5,901 bases of DNA. Source: JANLSE01 sp031362265. GTDB taxonomy: Bacteria > Chloroflexota > Chloroflexia > Chloroflexales > Roseiflexaceae. The translations under genes were made by a program, and so were the position numbers. Numbering within the stretch: the first letter of the stretch is position 1; every line of letters starts with the position of its first letter. The stretch spans positions 1 through 5,901 of the forward strand of contig JANLSE010000497.1 in NCBI GenBank assembly GCA_031362265.1. Direction: 5' to 3'. Below the pieces are notes generated by a model, which ran no database searches, had not been told where the DNA came from, and saw only the letters and a program-made list of their open reading frames with translations. Below are positions 1 through 5,779 of this stretch, piece by piece.

Positions 1-60
1 CAAAAGGAAGAAGCTAGCCTATACTCGTGACATCTAGTTGATGGTAGCGCAAGATGGAGA

Positions 61-66
61 GAGGAG
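61..66 (+). promoter_or_regulatory. Ribosome binding site of the ECF sigma gene
   Basis: GAGGAG lies 9 bases before the ATG at 76 and supports that start. Later in-frame ATGs at 106 and 118 are preceded by G-runs that abut or nearly abut the start codon, so they are poorly spaced for initiation. Confidence 0.6.
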
Positions 67-75
67 CGGGGCGCC

Positions 76-729
76 ATGGAAGCAGAGCGCACTAACAGTT
101 GGGGGATGCAACCGCAAATGGGGGATGTGACGTACCACACAAGCAATGACTCTTCTGATGATTCAATATTGATAAAGGCAATTGCTGTTGGTAATAGTCA
201 GGCACTCGAGGCGCTTTATGATCGCTATTCAGCAAATATCTTCCGAATAGCCATGCGCATTCTAAAGAATCGTGAGCAAGCCGAAGAAGTGGTTCAAGAA
301 GTGTTTTGGCGCGTTTGGCGGCGTAGCGCAAGTTTTGAGAGTGAACGTGGGCGTGTTGCACAGTGGTTGTTTGGAATAACGCATAACCTGTGTATTGATG
401 AACTGCGGCGTGTACGTGCACGGCCAAACGCGGTGTATGCTCATGTCGATAACCCCATTCTGCACCAACTCATTGATGAGCAGGTTGATATCCCGGCAAG
501 TGCGATCGCCTCTGAGCAGCGCCGTATGATTTCCGAAGCACTCAATTTTTTACCACTCTCACAGCGCGAAGTTGTTGAATTAATGTATTTTGGTGGGTTA
601 TCGCATCAGGAGATTGCACTCAAGCTCGAGCGGCCACTTGGCACAGTCAAAACACGTGTCCGGCTAGGCCTTCAGAAACTTCAGCATCTTTTAAGCGCGC
701 ATGGCTTACAGCGCGGCGATGCCTGGTAA
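76..729 (+). CDS. ECF-family RNA polymerase sigma factor (sigma-70 regions 2 and 4)
   Basis: This 217-residue protein is a complete ECF sigma factor, which would direct core RNA polymerase to a dedicated promoter set. Region 2 spans about residues 44-113: it starts at ALEALYDRYSANIFRIA, continues with the core-binding stretch AEEVVQEVFWRVWRR (69-83), and ends with the DNA-melting/-10 segment WLFGITHNLCIDELRR (97-112). A variable linker follows. Region 4 spans about 152-206, with the hallmark LPLSQREVVELMYFGGLSHQEIA and a helix-turn-helix (about 176-200) ending in GTVKTRVRLGLQKL. An extra N-terminal tail of about 40 polar residues precedes region 2. Start 76 is chosen for its GAGGAG site. No anti-sigma gene follows; the next gene is coxG, 318 bases on and behind a terminator-like hairpin. 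Its base composition looks more AT-rich by eye than coxL. The family call is firm; the ECF subgroup and regulon are unknown. Confidence 0.93.
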   Translation: MEAERTNSWGMQPQMGDVTYHTSNDSSDDSILIKAIAVGNSQALEALYDRYSANIFRIAMRILKNREQAEEVVQEVFWRVWRRSASFESERGRVAQWLFGITHNLCIDELRRVRARPNAVYAHVDNPILHQLIDEQVDIPASAIASEQRRMISEALNFLPLSQREVVELMYFGGLSHQEIALKLERPLGTVKTRVRLGLQKLQHLLSAHGLQRGDAW

Positions 730-810
730 TTGTAGCCACGATTGAGTTGGCAGCGATCTATCATATCCAAGCAATTACAAACAAGTTGCAGTTATTTATG
801 GCGAAGATCA

Positions 811-847
811 CGGCGTGTGAAGTAAGAACTTCATGCGCTGCTCTTTT
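811..847 (+). terminator. Probable intrinsic terminator downstream of the sigma gene
   Basis: Bases 811-823 pair with 828-840 around the 4-base loop AAGA, giving 13 pairs of which 3 are G-U wobbles. The central six (TGAAGT/ACTTCA) are perfect. The stem is followed at once by CTCTTTT (841-847). The stem is good but the T-tract is short and interrupted, so this is a candidate rather than a certain terminator. It would separate the sigma transcript from the cox operon. Confidence 0.5.
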
Positions 848-860
848 GCAACCATCTTTC

Positions 861-890
861 TTGACAAATGATCATAACCTGTTTTACCAT
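861..890 (+). promoter_or_regulatory. Sigma-A-like promoter candidate for the cox operon
   Basis: A perfect -35 hexamer TTGACA (861-866) is followed after 18 bases by TACCAT (885-890), a 4/6 match to TATAAT. It lies just after the presumed sigma-gene terminator and about 160 bases before coxG. The palindrome ATGATCAT (868-875) sits in the spacer, and an inverted TGACAA/TTGTCA pair (862-867, 895-900) brackets the element, which could be an operator. A TATGAT at 927-932 is an alternative -10 but lacks a -35. Confidence 0.4.
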
Positions 891-1035
891 GCGATTGTCA
901 TGAAGCTTTAACTAAGCAGTAGCCATTATGATTTCCGCGCTGTTGGCCCCGCCAGTACTGCGTTCGGATATAGCTTGTCTGTCCTCAGGGAAGCCAATAC
1001 ACGGGTTCGCCGATATTCAGTATTGAATAGTTGAA

Positions 1036-1040
1036 AGGAG
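1036..1040 (+). promoter_or_regulatory. Ribosome binding site that sets the TTG start of coxG
   Basis: AGGAG within GAAAGGAG lies 7 bases before TTG at 1048. The protein reads MKITGSYTLDAS from there, exactly where CoxG/SRPBCC proteins begin, so the rare TTG start is well supported. Confidence 0.75.
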
Positions 1041-1047
1041 CTACCGA

Positions 1048-1794
1048 TTGAAGATCACGGGCAGCTATACGCTTGACGCCTCACTCGAAGAGGTTTGGGC
1101 GGCGCTGAACGACATTGATGTACTCGCACGGGTTGTACCTGGTTGTGAGCGGCTTGATCTCGTGGGCGACAATATGTTTGAGGGTACTGTCAAGATTGGG
1201 ATTCAGGCAATTAAGGGAGCATATAATGGTCGTATTCGGCTTGAAGATATTCAGCCACCACACCATTATAAGCTTGTCGCCAGTGGTAAGAGCGCCAGTG
1301 GTGTTGTTGATGGTAGCGGCACCGTAGATTTGGAAGTACTCCCCGACGGCAAAACGTTATTGAACTATGGTGGCGATGCCCAGATCGGTGGTGTCTTGGC
1401 CAGTGTTGGGCAACGCCTTATTGAAGGCGCTTCGCGACAACTGATCAATCAATCGTTGAAGGCACTAGCTGACCAAATCGTTCAACGGCGTGCTGTTCAA
1501 CCAACTCTCGCAGCAGAAGCTCCCCCTGCGCCGATTGCAGAGCCAGTTGCACAAAGCGTACCTACGCCCGAAATCGCAAGTGTTGATGTGAAAACCGCCG
1601 ATGTCCCAGCAACCATCCAAGCCGAACCTGTCGCTACTGTACGTAAATCGGTTGTTGTTCCTGAATCTGAACAGCTGAAGCCCGAATCAGTTGTGAGCGG
1701 CATGTTCATGGATATCATGCGTGAGCGACCATGGATCATGTGGATTGTTGCTGCAGTCATTGGTTTTTTGATCGGCAGAGCTTCTGGGAATTAA
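1048..1794 (+). CDS. coxG: CoxG: SRPBCC-domain carbon monoxide dehydrogenase subunit G, membrane-anchored
   Basis: The protein has 248 residues. Residues 1-145 form a CoxG-type SRPBCC (START-like) domain: MKITGSYTLDASLEEVWAAL, then DIDVLARVVPGCERL, a GTVKIGIQAIKGAYNGRI core, and the late signature GGVLASVGQRLIEGASRQL before a C-terminal helix. Residues about 147-227 are a Pro/Ala/Val-rich linker. The last 21 residues contain a hydrophobic segment (about 229-243, WIMWIVAAVIGFLIG) after Arg-Glu-Arg, a typical tail anchor. In Oligotropha carboxidovorans CoxG is linked to membrane attachment of CO dehydrogenase, and related proteins are thought to connect the enzyme to quinones. I infer the same role here for the enzyme encoded just downstream. 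Start is TTG at 1048, backed by AGGAG 7 bases upstream. It is the first gene of the cluster, 65 bases before coxS. Confidence 0.9.
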   Translation: MKITGSYTLDASLEEVWAALNDIDVLARVVPGCERLDLVGDNMFEGTVKIGIQAIKGAYNGRIRLEDIQPPHHYKLVASGKSASGVVDGSGTVDLEVLPDGKTLLNYGGDAQIGGVLASVGQRLIEGASRQLINQSLKALADQIVQRRAVQPTLAAEAPPAPIAEPVAQSVPTPEIASVDVKTADVPATIQAEPVATVRKSVVVPESEQLKPESVVSGMFMDIMRERPWIMWIVAAVIGFLIGRASGN

Positions 1795-1799
1795 GCGAG

Positions 1800-1823
1800 G
1801 CCAGTAGTATGTATGCTACTGGC
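1800..1823 (+). other. Hairpin between coxG and coxS
   Basis: GCCAGTAG (1800-1807) pairs perfectly with CTACTGGC (1816-1823), with an 8-base loop TATGTATG that could add a T-G and an A-T pair. It starts 6 bases after the coxG stop and lies 24 bases before the coxS ribosome binding site. No T-tract follows, so an intrinsic terminator is unlikely. An RNA processing or stability element, or a DNA-binding palindrome, is possible. Confidence 0.45.
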
Positions 1824-1846
1824 GTGCAATGTATTCGCTTCGATGT

Positions 1847-1853
1847 GGAGGTG
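1847..1853 (+). promoter_or_regulatory. Ribosome binding site that sets the GTG start of coxS
   Basis: GGAGGTG is a near-perfect anti-Shine-Dalgarno match, 6 bases before GTG at 1860. The only other in-frame GTG nearby (1851) is followed at once by TGA, so 1860 is the start. Confidence 0.8.
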
Positions 1854-1859
1854 TGAAAC

Positions 1860-2330
1860 GTGACCGCAATCTCAGTTAAAGTCAATGGCCGAACCTACAA
1901 AAACGAGGTCGAATCGCGAACGCTGTTGGTACACTATCTTCGTGAGCAACTCAACCTGACAGGTACCCATATCGGCTGTGATACCAGCCAGTGTGGATCG
2001 TGTGTCGTCCTGATCAATGGTCAGAGTGTTAAATCCTGCACGACTCTGGCAGTTCAATGTGATGGTGCCGATATCACAACAATTGAAGGCCTCTCGAAGG
2101 ATGGCAAGCTCCATCCACTACAAGAAGGGTTCTGGGAATGCCATGGCCTACAGTGCGGCTACTGCACTCCCGGAATGATTATGGCAGCTGTCGACCTGTT
2201 ACAGCAAAACCCCAATCCAACCGATGATGAGGTGCGACATGGGTTGGAAGGCAACCTCTGCCGCTGCACTGGCTACCACAACATCGTTCGTGCAGTCCAA
2301 TATGCCGCTGCGAAGATGCGCGAAGCATAA
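1860..2330 (+). CDS. coxS: CO dehydrogenase-family small subunit, two [2Fe-2S] clusters
   Basis: The 156-residue protein is full length for the xanthine oxidase family iron-sulfur subunit. The N-terminal plant-type ferredoxin domain (about 1-78) holds one cluster on C40, C45, C48 and C60 (GCDTSQCGSC ... SC). The C-terminal helical domain (about 80-156) holds the second on C99, C102, C134 and C136 (GLQCGYCTPGM ... GNLCRCTGY), the cluster nearest the molybdenum site. All eight cysteines are present. It passes electrons from the molybdopterin centre of CoxL to FAD in CoxM, in the cytoplasm. Start is GTG at 1860 with GGAGGTG 6 bases before. The stop is TAA immediately followed by TGA. The family is certain. 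Assignment to CoxS rather than another Mo hydroxylase small subunit rests on coxG, coxL and coxM beside it. Confidence 0.95.
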   Translation: MTAISVKVNGRTYKNEVESRTLLVHYLREQLNLTGTHIGCDTSQCGSCVVLINGQSVKSCTTLAVQCDGADITTIEGLSKDGKLHPLQEGFWECHGLQCGYCTPGMIMAAVDLLQQNPNPTDDEVRHGLEGNLCRCTGYHNIVRAVQYAAAKMREA

Positions 2331-2334
2331 TGAG

Positions 2335-2368
2335 CAGTGAAACAATGAAACAATGAAGCAATGAAGCA
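2335..2368 (+). repeat. Octamer tandem repeat, array 1 (CAATGAAR)
   Basis: Four consecutive 8-base units run from 2335 to 2366: CAGTGAAA, CAATGAAA, CAATGAAG, CAATGAAG, followed by a partial CA. The array starts 5 bases after the coxS stop. It shares the CAATG core with array 2, and read as complement its units resemble array 2 (AATGAAGC versus ATTGRAGC). Confidence 0.85.
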
Positions 2369-2401
2369 GCTGCCTTACCAATAGCACTTGAGTTCTTGTT
2401 T

Positions 2402-2457
2402 CAATGCTCCAATGCTCCAATGCTTCAATGCTCCAATGCTCCAATGCTCCAATGTTT
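2402..2457 (+). repeat. Octamer tandem repeat, array 2 (CAATGCTC)
   Basis: Seven head-to-tail 8-base units: CAATGCTC twice, CAATGCTT, CAATGCTC three times, then a degenerate CAATGTTT. Because the period is not a multiple of three and stop codons are absent on the minus strand, it creates a spurious low-complexity reading frame there. It lies between coxS and coxL and ends 36 bases before the coxL ribosome binding site. A further lone CAATGATT occurs at 2484-2491. Confidence 0.92.
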
Positions 2458-2508
2458 TCCGGTGCCTTGTCGTTCTACCGCTTCAATGATTAGAAGGGGA
2501 TTAGCACA

Positions 2509-4866
2509 ATGACGGCTACCAAAATGGTTGGCCAGGCGCTCAAGCGGCGCGAAGACCCACGCCTGATCACTGGCCAGGGAAATTTCATAGACGACATCAA
2601 GCTAACGGGCATGTTGCACTGTGTCGTGCTACGTAGCCCGTATGCCCACGCGACAATCGTCTCGATCGACACCTCCAAAGCAGCTGCCCATCCTGGTGTA
2701 GCAGCTGTCTTCACTGGTAAAGATATGCTCGACATCAACCCGCTGCCATGTGCGTGGGCTGCCGGTGGTGTGACGAATAATGTGAACACGCCGCGCGCAC
2801 TGGCGGTCGACACGGTGCACTTCGTTGGCGAGCCCATCGCAGTTGTGGTTGCGGATGACCGCTTCATCGCCCGCGACGCGGCGGATCTGGTTGAGGTTGA
2901 GTATGTCCCGCTACCGGTTGTCGTCGACGCCAAGAAAGCCACCCAAGCTGGTGCACCACAGCTGCACGAGAATGCACCCAATAACATCGTAATGGAATGG
3001 GTATGTGGCAATAAAGCCAAGGCTGAGGCAGCATTTGCTTCGGCAGAGGTCTCCGTTAAGGAAGAAATCATTAACCAGCGCCTGCTGCCAACCCCGATGG
3101 AGACACGCGGCTCGATCGCGCGCTATGAGCAATCGACCGGCGAGTTTACACTCTGGTGTACTACGCAGGCTCCGCATGTGGAGCGCCTGCTGCTCACAGC
3201 CTTCGTCTTTGGCATTCCTGAGACCAAACTGCGGGTGATAGCGCCAAATGTGGGTGGCGGCTTTGGGCAGAAGATCTTTTGCTATAACGACATGGCCTTC
3301 ACCATGTGGATCGCCCGTAAAATAGGCCGCCCGGTCAAGTTCGTTGAGGATCGTTCGGAGAACTATAAGTATTCTACACACGGTCGCGACCATATCACCG
3401 AAGCCGAGCTATGTGGCACCAAGGATGGTATGATTACCGGCCTACGTGTCGACACCTTTGCCAACTTGGGTGGGTATCTCTCGACGATTGCTCCAGGTAT
3501 TCCGACGACGCTTTATGGTCGTATCATGACTGGTGTCTACAAGATCCCGAATGCATACGTCAGTGTCCGTGGCGTGTATACCAACACCGCAATGGTCGAT
3601 GCCTACCGTGGCGCAGGCCGCCCCGAAGCTTCGTATGTTATTGAGCGTATGGTGGATCGCTTTGCCGTCGAGCTTGGCATGGATCCTGCTGAGGTTCGCC
3701 GCAAGAACTTCCTGCAGCCGAGCGACTTTCCGTACGATAATGGCCTTGGGCTGCTACCCTACGACAGCGGCAACTATGAGCCAGCTCTGGACAAAGCACT
3801 TGCCAACGCAGGCTATGCCGATTTCCGCAAGCAACAGGCCGAGGCCCGCAAGCAAGGCAAATATCTTGGTATTGGCCTTAGCTCGTATGTTGAGATCTGT
3901 GGCGTTGCTCCCAGCGCCTGGATCGGACTCCCTGGTGAGGGCTTTGGCGCAGGCTTGTTCGAGAGTGCCAATGTGCGCGTCCACCTGACTGGCAAAGTCG
4001 TCGTGACAACTGGATCACTGCCACATGGCCAGGGTATTGAGACGACCTTTGCCCAGATTGTGGCTGATGAGCTCGGGATTCCTTACGATGACGTGGTGAT
4101 CGAGCACTCTGACACGGCTGGGACGCCATTTGGCTACGGCACCTACGGCAGCCGCTCACTGGCGGTTGGCGGAACAGCGCTGTATAAGAGTGTCGCCAAG
4201 GTCAGGGAAAAGGCCAAAAAGCTGGCAGCACATCTACTGGAGGCGAATCCTGATGATATCGTTTTCGAAGATGGCAAGGCCTTTGTGAAGGGTTCACCAG
4301 ATCAGGCTAAGTCATTTGCCGATATCGCGCTGCAGGCTTCGGTGGCCTACAATCTACCCGAAGGCATGGAGCCATTCCTGGATGAGACCACCTACTACGA
4401 TCCCCCTAACTGCACCTTCCCATTTGGCACACATATCGCGATTGTCGAGATTGACCCCAATACCGGCAATGTCGAATTAAAGCGCTATATTGGGGTGGAT
4501 GATTGTGGGAATCAGATCAACCCGCTGGTGGTGCAAGGCCAGTTACATGGTGGCATTGCTCAGGGTGTAGCACAGGCCTTGTATGAGCATGCGGTTTATG
4601 ACGACAATGGCCAGTTGGTGAGCGGCACCCTCATGGATTATGCGGTACCAACTGCGGCTATGTTGCCAACGTACGAATTGGATCACACCGTCACCCCTAG
4701 CCCTGTCAACCCAATGGGTGTAAAAGGCGCTGGCGAGGCTGGTACAATTGGTAGTGCACAGGCAGTCATGAACGCAGTAATCGATGCATTATCGCCGTTT
4801 GGTGTCAAGCATATGCAGATGCCAGCCACCTCGGAGCGTGTCTGGAAGGCGATTCATAATAAGTAA
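2509..4866 (+). CDS. coxL: Form II CO dehydrogenase-like large subunit (molybdopterin-cytosine dinucleotide binding)
   Basis: This 785-residue protein has the usual length of CoxL. The N-terminal a/b hammerhead domain (about 18-125) opens with RREDPRLITGQGNFIDDI. Two Mo-cofactor-binding domains follow, about 140-380 and 400-745. Visible cofactor motifs are VGGGFGQK (248-255), SLPHGQG (503-509), TYGSRS (545-550) and GAGEAGTIG, where E743 matches the conserved catalytic glutamate of the family. The active-site loop reads AYRGAGR (365-371), the form II signature; the form I motif AYxCSFR, whose cysteine carries the Cu-S-Mo bridge, is absent. So it should be a Mo hydroxylase without copper, and CO as substrate is doubtful. 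Start ATG has AAGGGGA 8 bases upstream. It is separated from coxS by repeat arrays and lies 49 bases before coxM. Confidence 0.95.
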   Translation: MTATKMVGQALKRREDPRLITGQGNFIDDIKLTGMLHCVVLRSPYAHATIVSIDTSKAAAHPGVAAVFTGKDMLDINPLPCAWAAGGVTNNVNTPRALAVDTVHFVGEPIAVVVADDRFIARDAADLVEVEYVPLPVVVDAKKATQAGAPQLHENAPNNIVMEWVCGNKAKAEAAFASAEVSVKEEIINQRLLPTPMETRGSIARYEQSTGEFTLWCTTQAPHVERLLLTAFVFGIPETKLRVIAPNVGGGFGQKIFCYNDMAFTMWIARKIGRPVKFVEDRSENYKYSTHGRDHITEAELCGTKDGMITGLRVDTFANLGGYLSTIAPGIPTTLYGRIMTGVYKIPNAYVSVRGVYTNTAMVDAYRGAGRPEASYVIERMVDRFAVELGMDPAEVRRKNFLQPSDFPYDNGLGLLPYDSGNYEPALDKALANAGYADFRKQQAEARKQGKYLGIGLSSYVEICGVAPSAWIGLPGEGFGAGLFESANVRVHLTGKVVVTTGSLPHGQGIETTFAQIVADELGIPYDDVVIEHSDTAGTPFGYGTYGSRSLAVGGTALYKSVAKVREKAKKLAAHLLEANPDDIVFEDGKAFVKGSPDQAKSFADIALQASVAYNLPEGMEPFLDETTYYDPPNCTFPFGTHIAIVEIDPNTGNVELKRYIGVDDCGNQINPLVVQGQLHGGIAQGVAQALYEHAVYDDNGQLVSGTLMDYAVPTAAMLPTYELDHTVTPSPVNPMGVKGAGEAGTIGSAQAVMNAVIDALSPFGVKHMQMPATSERVWKAIHNK

Positions 4867-4889
4867 TGACCACGTTCGGCTAACGGTCA
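4867..4889 (+). other. Small bulged hairpin in the coxL-coxM gap
   Basis: TGAC (4867-4870) pairs with GTCA (4886-4889) and CGTT (4873-4876) with AACG (4882-4885), leaving a 2-base CA bulge and a CGGCT loop. No T-tract follows and the coxM ribosome binding site is 14 bases on. It could affect coxM translation or mRNA stability; chance is also possible. Confidence 0.3.
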
Positions 4890-4915
4890 TCCGTCAATAG
4901 TACAGGAGCCATATC

Positions 4916-5779
4916 ATGATCCCAGCCTCATTCGAATATGCTGCACCGGCATCAGTTGCCGAAGCAATCGGCCTACTGCAGAAACATGGCGAAGACGCAA
5001 AGATTCTGGCGGGTGGGCATTCACTGCTCCCTGCCATGAAACTGCGCCTTGCCCAGCCAACCACCCTGATCGATATTAGCAAGATTGCCGAACTACAGGG
5101 GATTTCGGTCGGGAGTAGCGTCGTGATTGGCGCAGGAACCTCGTACCATGCAATTGCCAACTCAGCTGCCGTGCAGAGCAACTGCAAGGTTGTTGCTGAA
5201 TGCGCAGGCCAGGTTGGTGATATTCAGGTGCGCAATCGCGGAACGATTGGTGGTGCATTAGCCCATAATGATCCGGCAGCCGATCTGACCGCAGTGATTC
5301 TCGCCTTGGGTGGGACTGTCACTGCACAGGGCGCAGGCGGTAACCGCGATATCAACGCAGACGATTTGTTTGTCTCGATTTTCACGACTGCATTAGAGCC
5401 CAACGAGATCATCACCAAGGTTACAGTCCCAGTTGTGGGCAAAGGCTCAGGTGCTGCCTACGCCAAGCTACGCCACCCAGCATCACGTTATGCCATTGTT
5501 GGCGTTGCTGCCTATGTAACCATTAGTGGCGGCAAGGTTTCCTCCGCACGTATCGCAGTTACTGGCGCAGGGCCAATGGCCACCCGCCAAAGCGACGCTG
5601 AGGCTGCACTCATAGGTAGCGATGGCAGCGATGCGGCAATTGCGGCAGCTGCCGAAAAATCTGGTGAGGGAATGGAATACCTGGGCGATATCCATGCTTC
5701 AGCAGAATATCGCAAGGCCATGGTTAAGGTATACACCAAACGAGCACTGAGCGAGGCGCTAGCACGCGCACGTGCCTAG
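4916..5779 (+). CDS. coxM: CO dehydrogenase-family medium subunit, FAD-binding
   Basis: The protein has 287 residues, full length for CoxM. An FAD-binding PCMH-type domain occupies about residues 1-175 and carries both flavin signatures: AGGHSLLP (32-39) and TIGG (110-113) inside RNRGTIGGALAHNDPAADL. The C-terminal CO dehydrogenase flavoprotein domain (about 178-285) begins near GAAYAKLRHPASRYAIVGVAA. It takes electrons from the CoxS clusters to FAD and on to a quinone or other acceptor. ATG at 4916 has AGGAG (4904-4908) 7 bases upstream. It closes the S-L-M order typical of form II clusters. The last 15 bases of the gene, including the stop codon, fall inside the long terminal inverted repeat, but the reading frame is intact and ends in the usual ARA-type basic tail. 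Confidence 0.95.
   Translation: MIPASFEYAAPASVAEAIGLLQKHGEDAKILAGGHSLLPAMKLRLAQPTTLIDISKIAELQGISVGSSVVIGAGTSYHAIANSAAVQSNCKVVAECAGQVGDIQVRNRGTIGGALAHNDPAADLTAVILALGGTVTAQGAGGNRDINADDLFVSIFTTALEPNEIITKVTVPVVGKGSGAAYAKLRHPASRYAIVGVAAYVTISGGKVSSARIAVTGAGPMATRQSDAEAALIGSDGSDAAIAAAAEKSGEGMEYLGDIHASAEYRKAMVKVYTKRALSEALARARA

Larger units (their letters stand above)
730..1047 (+). other. Intergenic region between the sigma gene and coxG
   Basis: This 318-base stretch has no convincing ORF on either strand and looks AT-richer than the genes. It contains a GC-stem hairpin followed by a T-tract (811-847), a TTGACA-type promoter candidate (861-890), an isolated TATGAT -10-like hexamer at 927-932 without a suitable -35, and the coxG ribosome binding site at 1036-1040. 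If transcription starts just after 890, the coxG leader would be about 150 bases. I see no recognisable riboswitch or tRNA. Confidence 0.6.

Noticed and set aside
730..1047. ECF-type promoter (GGAAC...CGTC) driving coxG under the adjacent sigma factor
   Set aside because: No GGAAC-like box with a properly spaced CGT element was found in this gap; the best match is a housekeeping TTGACA type.
2199..2444. Minus-strand frame with repeating EHWSIE-type peptide
   Set aside because: The repetition is only the translation of the octamer DNA array, and the rest is antisense to the coxS 3' end.
2335..2457. CRISPR-like array
   Set aside because: Units are 8 bases and directly adjacent; there are no spacers and no 23-40 base repeats.
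2490..3071. 193-residue minus-strand frame opposite the 5' part of coxL
   Set aside because: It is Ser/Ala/Thr-rich, has no family signature and lies wholly opposite conserved coxL coding sequence; it is a shadow frame.
2911..3393. 160-residue minus-strand frame opposite coxL
   Set aside because: No recognisable domain, and it overlaps the cofactor-binding region of coxL; explained by codon bias on the opposite strand.
3601..3621. Form I (copper-containing) CO dehydrogenase active site
   Set aside because: The loop translates to AYRGAGR, with no cysteine at the copper-binding position.
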